Assembly (NCBI GenBank): GCA_000733415.1 | Contig: KL662192.1 | Span: 452,734 to 460,079, forward strand | DNA from: [Leptolyngbya] sp. JSC-1 | GTDB taxonomy: Bacteria > Cyanobacteriota > Cyanobacteriia > Elainellales > Elainellaceae | Reading direction: 5' to 3' | Length of the DNA stretch: 7,346 nucleotides | Shown here: in pieces, positions 1 through 5,844 of the stretch | Layout of the letters: each line of letters begins with the position of its first letter | Numbering within the stretch: the stretch's first letter is position 1 | Position numbers and translations under genes: made by a program | Notes under the pieces: model-generated | Told to the model about the DNA's origin: nothing | What the model saw: the letters and a program-made list of their open reading frames with translations, nothing else | The model's database searches: none

Positions 1-352
1 GTTCACACCATTCGACAATCGCTCCGTAGCTTTTGAATCCTGCCGGTTGCTCAAGCTGCTCCTTTAGTTGCGCCAGTTGTGCTTTCCCAAGGGCAGGAGG
101 CTTACCCGGAGCCTGCTTTTGCTCCAATAGTTTGTTCAATCCACCCTGGCGGTACTTCTGAAGCCAACGAGTGATCGTTGAGGTATCGCGTCCTAAGCGT
201 TGCGCTAATTCCTGTTGTTGCTTGACGGCTCCCACTTTGAGCCACCACAGCATTTGCAGTTTCTCCTGATCCCGACTATCGCGGGCTTGCCGCATACTTT
301 TCTCGAGATACTCGGCATCTTCGACAATCTCAATTTGAAAGGGGCGTGCCAT
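1..352 (-). CDS. IS630-family transposase, N-terminal part (runs off left edge)
   Basis: Reading leftwards from an ATG at 352, an open frame of 117 codons without a stop continues past the window edge. It begins MARPFQIEIVEDAEYLEKS and contains a helix-turn-helix region at about residues 45-80 (QQELAQRLGRDTSTITRWLQ, then KYRQGGL). Next come a basic Pro-rich linker (residues about 82-90) and the start of a second, winged-helix-like segment ending GFKSYGAIVEWCE. This matches the DNA-binding N-terminus of the IS630/Tc1-mariner-type transposases common in cyanobacteria. The DDE catalytic domain would lie to the left, outside the window, so intactness cannot be judged. GGAAG immediately before the ATG could be a ribosome binding site. 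The gene is divergent from the MarR gene, whose start is 108 bases away. Confidence 0.88.
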   Translation of the reverse strand, partial: MARPFQIEIVEDAEYLEKSMRQARDSRDQEKLQMLWWLKVGAVKQQQELAQRLGRDTSTITRWLQKYRQGGLNKLLEQKQAPGKPPALGKAQLAQLKEQLEQPAGFKSYGAIVEWCE

Positions 353-413
353 ACTTCCAGCGCAAGGACGTTTTTCCTACTAATTCTATGCAACTTCATG
401 GAGAATTGGTATA
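353..413. mobile_element. Probable terminal region of the IS630-type element
   Basis: IS630 elements usually end a short distance upstream of the transposase start and insert at TA dinucleotides. The segment after the transposase start ends in AGAATTGGTATAAG, with TA at 410-411 and 412-413, which would be a reasonable outer end. The matching terminal inverted repeat would be on the far left and is not in the window, so the boundary is inferred from family habits only. From the end of this segment to the MarR start (414-460) no clear promoter was found. Confidence 0.35.
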
Positions 414-460
414 AGCTGCTGAATTATGGAAAATAATCCGAGCTATTCCTTTGTTGCAAA

Positions 461-928
461 ATGTCCAGTTCATCTTCAGATGCTGATTTCCTTCAACAGT
501 GGCGCTATGTCTTAGCACCCTATAACCTGGGATACAAGGTCAAACTGGTTTCTCAGTTGATGTATCGGGATTTTTTAGAGCGTCTAGAACCCTATGGCCT
601 AACCCCGTTTCACTATCTTGTCTTGTGCTGTTTGTGGGAAGAGGATGGCCTGTCAACCTCTGGGATTGCTGACAAGCTCAAGCAACTGGGCGCGACCCTC
701 ACCGGCGTTGTAGATCGAATGGAAGAGCGAAATCTGGTTTATCGAGAGCGGAATCCTGATGATCGCCGAATTGTCCACATTTGGTTAACCGAAGAAGGAA
801 AACGACTCATGCATATTCTGCCGCCGATTGGCGCAGAGACGATCAATAAAGCAACTACCGGCATTTCAAAAGCAGAACAGGAGGCTATTCTGCAGCTGCT
901 TGACCAAATTATTCACAACTTTCTTTAA
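461..928 (+). CDS. MarR-family winged-helix transcriptional regulator
   Basis: This 155-residue protein has the usual length and layout of MarR regulators. An N-terminal helical stretch (residues about 10-45, YNLGYKVKLVSQLMYRDFLE) would form part of the dimer interface. A winged helix-turn-helix follows at about 47-116: LTPFHYLVLCCLWEEDGLS, then IADKLKQLGATLTGVVDRME (scaffold and recognition helices), then the wing with the hallmark NPDDRR (98-103) and LTEEGKRL. A C-terminal helix (136-154) completes the fold. It presumably acts as a cytoplasmic dimer on nearby operators; the ligand is unknown. It heads a block of iron-uptake genes, and a perfect 10-bp inverted repeat lies 40 bases beyond its stop, a plausible target. 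ATG 461 has no clear Shine-Dalgarno, but it gives normal family length; the next in-frame ATG (residue 34) would remove a dimerisation helix. IS630 DNA lies just upstream and may have replaced or supplied its promoter. Confidence 0.93.
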   Translation: MSSSSSDADFLQQWRYVLAPYNLGYKVKLVSQLMYRDFLERLEPYGLTPFHYLVLCCLWEEDGLSTSGIADKLKQLGATLTGVVDRMEERNLVYRERNPDDRRIVHIWLTEEGKRLMHILPPIGAETINKATTGISKAEQEAILQLLDQIIHNFL

Positions 929-968
929 CAGATCCAGCTCTATAGGGTTGCTTTTTTAGCAATTAGTA

Positions 969-991
969 AATATATTAACTATTAATATATT
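969..991. promoter_or_regulatory. Perfect AT-rich inverted repeat, candidate MarR operator
   Basis: AATATATTAA (969-978) and TTAATATATT (982-991) are exact reverse complements separated by CTA. MarR dimers commonly bind AT-rich palindromes of 16-20 bases in intergenic regions beside their own gene. This one lies between the MarR gene and the next gene. Assignment to MarR is inference; pure A/T palindromes can also arise by chance in AT-rich spacers. Confidence 0.45.
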
Positions 992-1062
992 AAGTATTTG
1001 TCGTCTGGCGCAAATTAAAGAACGCCTAGGCAATATGCGAGATGTTGCATAGGTTTCGCTCT

Positions 1063-1080
1063 CATAGCCTGTAGGCTATG
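1063..1080. repeat. 8-bp inverted repeat CATAGCCT-GT-AGGCTATG
   Basis: CATAGCCT (1063-1070) and AGGCTATG (1073-1080) are exact complements around a GT spacer, embedded in TTCGCTCT...TCGCGCCC. A second palindrome, GCCTAGGC, lies at 1024-1031. The composition resembles short dispersed palindromic repeats of cyanobacterial intergenic DNA. There is no T-run after it, so a simple intrinsic terminator is unlikely, and a two-base loop would be strained in RNA. Confidence 0.5.
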
Positions 1081-1124
1081 TCGCGCCCTTGGATACCGCC
1101 AGGATCTGTTTTTTGCTGTTTAGA

Positions 1125-1143
1125 AGTAATGACAATCATTGAG
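1125..1143 (+). promoter_or_regulatory. Candidate Fur box before the membrane-protein gene
   Basis: AGTAATGACAATCATTGAG matches the classical Fur consensus GATAATGATAATCATTATC at 13 of 19 positions, including the inverted core AATGA-CAA-TCATT. It ends inside the very strong ribosome binding site GAGGAGGAG (1141-1149) of the gene starting at 1152. Bound Fur would block transcription of this gene when iron is plentiful. No convincing -35/-10 pair was found around it, so its position relative to the transcription start is unknown. The iron-uptake context supports the call. Confidence 0.6.
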
Positions 1144-1151
1144 GAGGAGTC

Positions 1152-1679
1152 ATGCCAAAGATAAGTATTCAACAAAAAAACTGGTTGCTGTCCGCGCATA
1201 TTGGTTTTGCTGCGCTCTGGACAGGAGCTGTATTGAGTATGTTCCTTTTGGCACTGAGGAATACGAACTCTGATGATTCAGCCATTCTATACACACTCGA
1301 TTCAGCGATTAATCTACTGGATGACTGGATCGTAATTCCCGCAGCAATTGGTTCAGTCGTTACAGCTACCTTTCTCTGCTGGATGACCAACTATGGATTC
1401 ACCAAGTTCTACTGGGTGATTACAAAATGGGTACTGACAAGTGGATTGATAGTTTTTGGCACATTCTGGTTATTTCCCTGGGGTAACAATGCTGAGCAGC
1501 TATCAGGCCAAGAAGGGTTGCAGGCTCTGAGCAATCCACTCTATCAGTTTGATGCCAGAGGTGTATTGATTGGCACCTTAGTTCAGGCTGTTTTCCTCTT
1601 TGGCATTATTGGCATTTCAGCGCTCAAACCCTGGGGTAGACGGCCAACTCAAGCGAGATCCCATCTCCACATCGATTAA
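1152..1679 (+). CDS. Four-helix integral membrane protein (DUF2269-like), putative iron-locus protein
   Basis: This 175-residue protein has four predicted membrane helices at about residues 12-35, 58-78, 88-108 and 137-157, joined by short loops. A polar loop rich in Asp, Ser and Asn lies between helices 1 and 2, and a loop with Glu, Gln and Asn lies between 3 and 4. The tail is basic and ends with two His (PWGRRPTQARSHLHID). A His within helix 1 (LLSAHIGFAALWTG) could be functional. The pattern resembles DUF2269-type predicted membrane proteins, but I am unsure of the family and no reaction can be assigned. The start is well fixed by GAGGAGGAG two bases before the ATG. A Fur-box-like sequence adjoins that site, so iron-repressed expression is likely. 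Possible roles include an inner-membrane accessory to siderophore uptake or reduction; this is inference from location. Confidence 0.72.
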   Translation: MPKISIQQKNWLLSAHIGFAALWTGAVLSMFLLALRNTNSDDSAILYTLDSAINLLDDWIVIPAAIGSVVTATFLCWMTNYGFTKFYWVITKWVLTSGLIVFGTFWLFPWGNNAEQLSGQEGLQALSNPLYQFDARGVLIGTLVQAVFLFGIIGISALKPWGRRPTQARSHLHID

Positions 1680-1756
1680 CAGCTCGCTAACTAGATCAAT
1701 TCAGGCTAGAATAGTGCCTTCAAAATCATCAACCTTACCATTTCAACTCGCCCCCT

Positions 1757-2032
1757 ATGAGCTGCCAACACCTTGATGCGCTGAACGCAGAAAACCTGAT
1801 CTCCAAAGCCAACTATCCGGTGTTTCGCTGTGAAGCATGTATCACAATGAATAGCCGCTGGGTGCATCTGCGAATCTGCCAAACCTGCGGCAAAATGCTG
1901 TGCTGTGATTCTTCTCCCAATCAACATGCTCGGCAGCACTACGAAGAAACCGGCCACCCGGTGATGAGTTCGGCTGAACTGGGAGAAGAGTGGCTGTGGT
2001 GTTTTGTGGATCAGCAGAAAAAGAACTATTGA
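1757..2032 (+). CDS. Small UBP-type zinc-finger protein
   Basis: This 91-residue protein is essentially a single ZnF-UBP domain. The potential zinc ligands appear in family order: C3, H5, C25, C28, C41, C44, C49, H57, H61 and H67. They are set in WVHLRICQTCGKMLCCDSS, then NQHARQHYEETGHPVM, and a closing EWLWCFVD segment. In eukaryotes this fold binds the free C-terminal Gly-Gly of ubiquitin. Stand-alone bacterial versions are widespread, but their partners are poorly understood. The ATG at 1757 follows C-rich DNA with no Shine-Dalgarno; it is nevertheless the natural start because C3 and H5 are needed ligands. It follows the membrane-protein gene by 77 bases and precedes the AraC gene. Function here is unknown; zinc-stabilised protein binding or regulation is possible. 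Confidence 0.88.
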   Translation: MSCQHLDALNAENLISKANYPVFRCEACITMNSRWVHLRICQTCGKMLCCDSSPNQHARQHYEETGHPVMSSAELGEEWLWCFVDQQKKNY

Positions 2033-2081
2033 AACGAGTGATTATAACTAGGCTGGCAACAGCGTAAAATAGTTGAGATAG

Positions 2082-2133
2082 TTTTGCATTAATTTTTTGC
2101 ATTAATTTTTTGCATTGACTTTTTGCATTAGCT
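2082..2133 (+). repeat. Four tandem 13-bp direct repeats upstream of the AraC gene
   Basis: The units start at 2082, 2095, 2108 and 2121, with an exact 13-base period: TTTTGCATTAATT twice, then TTTTGCATTGACT and TTTTGCATTAGCT. All four share TTTTGCATT and differ only in the last four bases. The array ends 34 bases before the preferred ATG (2168) of the AraC-type regulator. It may be a cluster of binding sites for that regulator or another factor, or a slippage-expanded promoter element. TTGACT inside it (2115-2120) resembles a -35 box but has no good -10 partner at normal spacing. Confidence 0.85.
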
Positions 2134-2167
2134 ATTTGACCTGGTATTGTTCTATTTCCTGAGTGCC

Positions 2168-3193
2168 ATGCCCATCACCCTTGCCCAAGCCGATTACTCA
2201 GCGCTATTCGACGAAATGGAATCTGGCCAATCCTCCGGTTCCGATCTAGACGATGTTACCTGGAAATATCCAACAGCATTGGGGCAAGGTTTTGACCGCT
2301 CGATTCAGTTGCGAGATGGCTTAGAGCTAGCGATTGCCCACTACCAACTGCGGGATGACCTGATTCTACAACTGCCTGCTCGTCCCCATCCCTTGGAATA
2401 TAGCCTGCTGCTTTCGGGTCATTGTCGAAATCAGGAACAGTCCGTTCAAGCTGGGCAATATCTGCTTTGCAGCAGTGGCCTCGCTCCACGCGAACAGTGG
2501 GAGATTTTGGCAACACAACCTGTAATCGAAGTCAATGTTCATATCGAGCCTGAACGATTTTGTGAATTTATTGGATATCCGCTTGATACCATAACGCGAA
2601 CCGTGCAGAAACTAGTCGGAAATCCAGAGCAGGAATATTTGGGCTGGACGGGTATGGCGACAGCTCCGCTGCAAATGGTGGCACAACAAATCTTGCATTG
2701 CCCTTACCAGGGTTTAACGCAACGCATGTACCTAGAAAGCAAAGTCTGGGAGCTGATGGCGCTGCTAATCGAGCAGATTTCTGAACCCCAACAATCAGCT
2801 TGTGCGTCTCCGCTCAAAGCCGACGACATTGAGCGGATTCATCATGCCAAAAATATTCTGCTGCAACAGATGGAACAGCCTCCTTCTCTACTGGAGTTGG
2901 CTCGCCAAGTGGGGCTAAACGACTGTACCCTAAAGCGGGGCTTTCGCCAGGTGTTTGGTACAACTGCCTTTGGCTATCTGCATCGCTATCGGCTAGAACA
3001 AGCCCGACGCCTGCTAGAAACCGAGGATTTAAACATTGCAGAAGTGGCGCAGCGGGTTGGGTTCGCTGACCGCAGCTACTTTACTGCCGCCTTTCGCAAA
3101 CAGTTTGGCTGCAATCCGGGTGTTTACCGCAGGGCACAGCGCACTAGAGTCAAGCCAAATATTCCGCTCACCCCACAAAAAAATTCCGCCTAG
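2168..3193 (+). CDS. AraC-family transcriptional regulator, PchR-like
   Basis: This is a 341-residue regulator with a non-conserved N-terminal sensing region (residues about 1-215) and a C-terminal AraC DNA-binding domain (about 225-325). Two helix-turn-helix units are visible: SLLELARQVGLNDCTLKRGF and NIAEVAQRVGFADRSYFTAA. The family signature continues with FRKQFGCNPGVYRR. The N-terminal layout and position beside a TonB-dependent receptor match the PchR group, which typically activates receptor genes when the cognate ferric siderophore is present. The open frame can be extended to TTG 2147. I prefer ATG 2168 (MPITLAQADYS) because it is the stronger codon and follows GAG at 2161-2163, though the site is weak. 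It lies upstream of and in line with the receptor gene, with 139 bases between. Its own upstream region carries the four 13-bp repeats. Confidence 0.93.
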   Translation: MPITLAQADYSALFDEMESGQSSGSDLDDVTWKYPTALGQGFDRSIQLRDGLELAIAHYQLRDDLILQLPARPHPLEYSLLLSGHCRNQEQSVQAGQYLLCSSGLAPREQWEILATQPVIEVNVHIEPERFCEFIGYPLDTITRTVQKLVGNPEQEYLGWTGMATAPLQMVAQQILHCPYQGLTQRMYLESKVWELMALLIEQISEPQQSACASPLKADDIERIHHAKNILLQQMEQPPSLLELARQVGLNDCTLKRGFRQVFGTTAFGYLHRYRLEQARRLLETEDLNIAEVAQRVGFADRSYFTAAFRKQFGCNPGVYRRAQRTRVKPNIPLTPQKNSA

Positions 3194-3238
3194 CCTACTT
3201 GCGGTTGCTGCTCCATCGGCGGAACTCCTGTAAGCTAC

Positions 3239-3255
3239 TTGAGAAAGATTCTTAA
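3239..3255 (+). promoter_or_regulatory. Candidate iron-responsive operator before the receptor gene
   Basis: TTGAGAA-AGA-TTCTTAA is an inverted repeat with 6 of 7 complementary positions. It resembles Fur-type 7-1-7 sites of the TGAGAAT/ATTCTCA kind. It lies 94 bases before the chosen GTG start of the TonB-dependent receptor. Fur is the leading guess; a site for the upstream AraC-type protein is also possible. The match to the classical Fur consensus is weaker than for the site at 1125-1143. Confidence 0.42.
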
Positions 3256-3271
3256 AGCAAAAAGCAATTTC

Positions 3272-3302
3272 AATCGGGAGAATTGATCTGACGCTCTCGA
3301 TT
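3272..3302 (+). promoter_or_regulatory. Possible leader hairpin upstream of the receptor gene
   Basis: AATCGGGAG (3272-3280) can pair with CTCTCGATT (3294-3302), nine pairs including one G-U, closing a 13-base loop. There is no following T-run, so it is not a simple terminator. It ends 30 bases before GTG 3333 and may shape the leader RNA. The transcription start is unknown, so it may not be transcribed at all. Confidence 0.3.
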
Positions 3303-3332
3303 CTTTTGGTGTGCGGAGTGGAACCAAATCCT

Positions 3333-5813
3333 GTGAAACAGCTCATTTTCTTTACCGGCTTATTTTCGTTACTGGCAACCTCGACCGTTTGGGCTGATCC
3401 CACTGCGGAACCGAGTCACCCTCAGGTGCCAAGCATCCCAATGGCCCAAGCAGCCGAACAACCGGCAATCGTCGAGATTACCAGCGTTGAAGTGAATCCC
3501 AGCGACACCGGATTGGCCGTGATTCTGCAAACCACCCAACCCTTGCAGCCAGTGCCCTTCTCCACCGTCGGAAATGCGCTAATTGCCGATATTCCCAATG
3601 CGGTACTGTCTCTGCCAGCGGGCGATGCCTTTCAAACCGCGAATCCGACCGAGCAGATTGCCCTTGTATCAGTCACCAGTCTGCCGGGTAATCGCGTCCG
3701 GGTGGCGATCACAGGATCCGCCGCGCCGCCGCAGGGCGAGATCACGGTAGAACCGTCAGGATTGAGAGTCAGCGTCAGGCCAGGAACGCCAGATACGGCC
3801 AGCGATGCCGAGTCGCTTCAGGTGGTGGTGACGGGAGAACAGGAAACTGGTTACCAAGTCAACAATGCCACTACCGGCACAAGAACCGATACGCCGCTGC
3901 GGGATATACCCCAGTCGGTACAGGTGGTGCCGCAACAGGTGTGGCAAGACCAGCAGATAGAACAAATCACCGATGTATTGCAAAACGTCAGTGGCGTGGC
4001 TGCCGATGATAGTTTTGCCGGCTCGATCGACCGGGTAAATATTCGCGGTTTTTCTACCAATGTATTCTTACGCAATGGCTTTCGCGAAGATCAGTTTGCC
4101 GTCCGGGAAACCGCCAACCTGGAGCGGATCGAAGTATTGAAGGGACCAGCTTCGGTGCTCTATGGGTTCCTGGAACCAGGTGGAGCTGTGAATCTAGTCA
4201 CGGAACGTCCGCTAGAATCTTCAGCCTACACAGCAGAATTGTCGGCCGGCAGCTTCAGATTTATTCGTCCTACCCTCGATCTATCCGGTCCTTTGACCAG
4301 CGATGATTCGCTGCTCTATCGGCTCAATGTAGCCTACGAAGGTTACGATGGCTTCCGCGATTATCAACAAAATGTAGAACGCTTTTTTGTCGCGCCGGTT
4401 TTGCAGTGGAATATTGGCGAGAACACGTCAATTCTATTTGAAGCAGAATATCTCAGTGATGCCCGACCGTATGATGATGGATTGGTGGCGATTGGAGATG
4501 AGGTAGCCGATATTCCCCGTGATCGGCGCTTCCAAAACGACACGGCTCTGGTGCGAACGGAAAGTGTGCGAGCTGGCTATCAGCTAGAGCATCGGTTTAA
4601 CGAAAATTGGCGGCTGCGCAACGGCTTTAGCTACATCGCCGCCGATAGTTTCGACTTCCGCTTAACCAACTGGATCATCGAAGACTCTGGTCAGCTCGAC
4701 CGACGCTGGCGCTCCAACGATGACTTTTTTGAGTCCTATGAGCTGCAAACCAATATCGAAGGCAACTTCTCCACCGGCCCGATCGGGCATCAAGTATTCT
4801 TTGGTGTAGACTTAGGTTCCATCTGGTCCGCAGGCAGCCAGCGCCGCTTACCGGGCGATCCGTCCTTCTTTACCAATATCTTTGAGTCTACAATCGAAGC
4901 AGCCCAACCCGAATTAGACGACATGACCCTGTTGGCGCGGGATGATTATCGCCTCACCCGTTCCCTCGGCATCTACCTGCAAGACCAGATTCGCCTGCTA
5001 GACAATCTGATTCTGGTAGCGGGCGGACGGTTTGATGTTGTGGATCAAACCAGCGGTAACCTTGGCAGTTCCTCGGAGCAGAACGATACCGCCTTCAGTC
5101 CACGGGTGGGCATCGTTTATCAGCCGATTGAACCCCTCTCGCTCTACGCCAGCTACAGCCGCTCCTTTGCGCCCAATTTATTTGGCACCGCTGCCGATGG
5201 CTCCTTTCTGGAACCAGAGCGTGGCACCCAGTATGAAGTCGGTCTCCGAGGTGAGTTTCTGGATGGCCGCTTGACCACCAACTTGGCCGCCTATCACCTG
5301 ACGAAAACCAACGTAGCGACGGTAGACCCAGCCAATCCCGATTTCTCGATTGCAGCAGGCGCAGTCAGAAGTCAGGGCATCGAGCTAGATATATTGGGTG
5401 AACCACTGCCCCGTTGGAATATTATCGCCTCCGTTGGCCTCAACGATACCGAAATTACCGAAAGCAGCGATGAATTTCTGCCGGTCGGCAACCGGCTTGC
5501 CAATGTGCCCTACACCACCGCCAGCCTGTGGACAACCTATGAAATTCAGTCCGGCGATTATCAGGGATTGGGATTTGGGTTAGGGTTGTTTCATGTTGGA
5601 GAACGGCAGGGCGATACGGCAGACACCTTTAAACTTCCGGGCTACCTGCGCACTGATGCTGCACTCTTCTATCGCCGCGACAATTGGCGAGTCAGTCTAA
5701 ATGTGCAAAATTTGTTGGATATTGACTATATCGAGGCAGCGGCTGGTTTCCGCGAAGCCATTTATCCTGGCGCACCGCTGTCGATTGTGGGTTCGGTATC
5801 TGTAACGTTTTGA
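3333..5813 (+). CDS. TonB-dependent siderophore receptor with N-terminal AMIN domain
   Basis: This is an outer-membrane receptor of 826 residues from the chosen GTG. It would import a ferric siderophore using TonB/ExbB/ExbD energy. In order: a signal peptide (MKQLIFFTGLFSLLATSTVWA, cleavage near residue 21); an AMIN-type beta domain at about 45-150 (VEITSVEVNPSDTGLAVILQ, then GNRVRVAI and GLRVSVRPG); a TonB-box-like LQVVVTGE at 162-169; the plug at about 185-295 (TPLRDIPQSVQVVP, VLKGPASVLYGFLEPGGAVN); and a beta-barrel to the end. The C-terminus has the usual IYPGAPLSIVGSVSVTF with terminal Phe. The frame is open from TTG 3306, but GTG 3333 starts exactly at the signal peptide; GGAG at 3315-3318 is a distant but possible ribosome site. 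The substrate cannot be read from sequence; ferrichrome-, hydroxamate- or citrate-type chelates are all possible. The lipoprotein gene follows closely. Confidence 0.95.
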   Translation: MKQLIFFTGLFSLLATSTVWADPTAEPSHPQVPSIPMAQAAEQPAIVEITSVEVNPSDTGLAVILQTTQPLQPVPFSTVGNALIADIPNAVLSLPAGDAFQTANPTEQIALVSVTSLPGNRVRVAITGSAAPPQGEITVEPSGLRVSVRPGTPDTASDAESLQVVVTGEQETGYQVNNATTGTRTDTPLRDIPQSVQVVPQQVWQDQQIEQITDVLQNVSGVAADDSFAGSIDRVNIRGFSTNVFLRNGFREDQFAVRETANLERIEVLKGPASVLYGFLEPGGAVNLVTERPLESSAYTAELSAGSFRFIRPTLDLSGPLTSDDSLLYRLNVAYEGYDGFRDYQQNVERFFVAPVLQWNIGENTSILFEAEYLSDARPYDDGLVAIGDEVADIPRDRRFQNDTALVRTESVRAGYQLEHRFNENWRLRNGFSYIAADSFDFRLTNWIIEDSGQLDRRWRSNDDFFESYELQTNIEGNFSTGPIGHQVFFGVDLGSIWSAGSQRRLPGDPSFFTNIFESTIEAAQPELDDMTLLARDDYRLTRSLGIYLQDQIRLLDNLILVAGGRFDVVDQTSGNLGSSSEQNDTAFSPRVGIVYQPIEPLSLYASYSRSFAPNLFGTAADGSFLEPERGTQYEVGLRGEFLDGRLTTNLAAYHLTKTNVATVDPANPDFSIAAGAVRSQGIELDILGEPLPRWNIIASVGLNDTEITESSDEFLPVGNRLANVPYTTASLWTTYEIQSGDYQGLGFGLGLFHVGERQGDTADTFKLPGYLRTDAALFYRRDNWRVSLNVQNLLDIDYIEAAAGFREAIYPGAPLSIVGSVSVTF

Positions 5814-5844
5814 TCATTCGTAACATCAAACCCTGAAATTGCAT

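Noticed and set aside
948..962. TTGCT-TTTTT-AGCAA hairpin after marR as an intrinsic terminator
   Set aside because: Only five weak pairs, the T-run is in the loop rather than after the stem, so it does not fit a terminator.
1680..1756. Possible promoter in the gap before the zinc-finger gene
   Set aside because: No hexamer pair at normal spacing and no palindrome was seen; read-through from the upstream gene is equally likely.
2082..2133. The 13-bp repeats as a CRISPR-like array
   Set aside because: The units are directly adjacent with no spacers and are far shorter than CRISPR repeats.
2147..2167. TTG 2147 as the start of the AraC-type gene
   Set aside because: It adds only MFYFLSA, and an ATG follows seven codons later with a slightly better upstream context.
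3306..3332. TTG 3306 as the start of the receptor gene
   Set aside because: It would place MVCGVEPNP ahead of an otherwise standard signal peptide that begins exactly at GTG 3333.
3029..3403. Minus-strand open frame of 124 codons across the end of the AraC gene and the receptor start
   Set aside because: It overlaps two well-supported plus-strand genes and its translation shows no recognisable domain.
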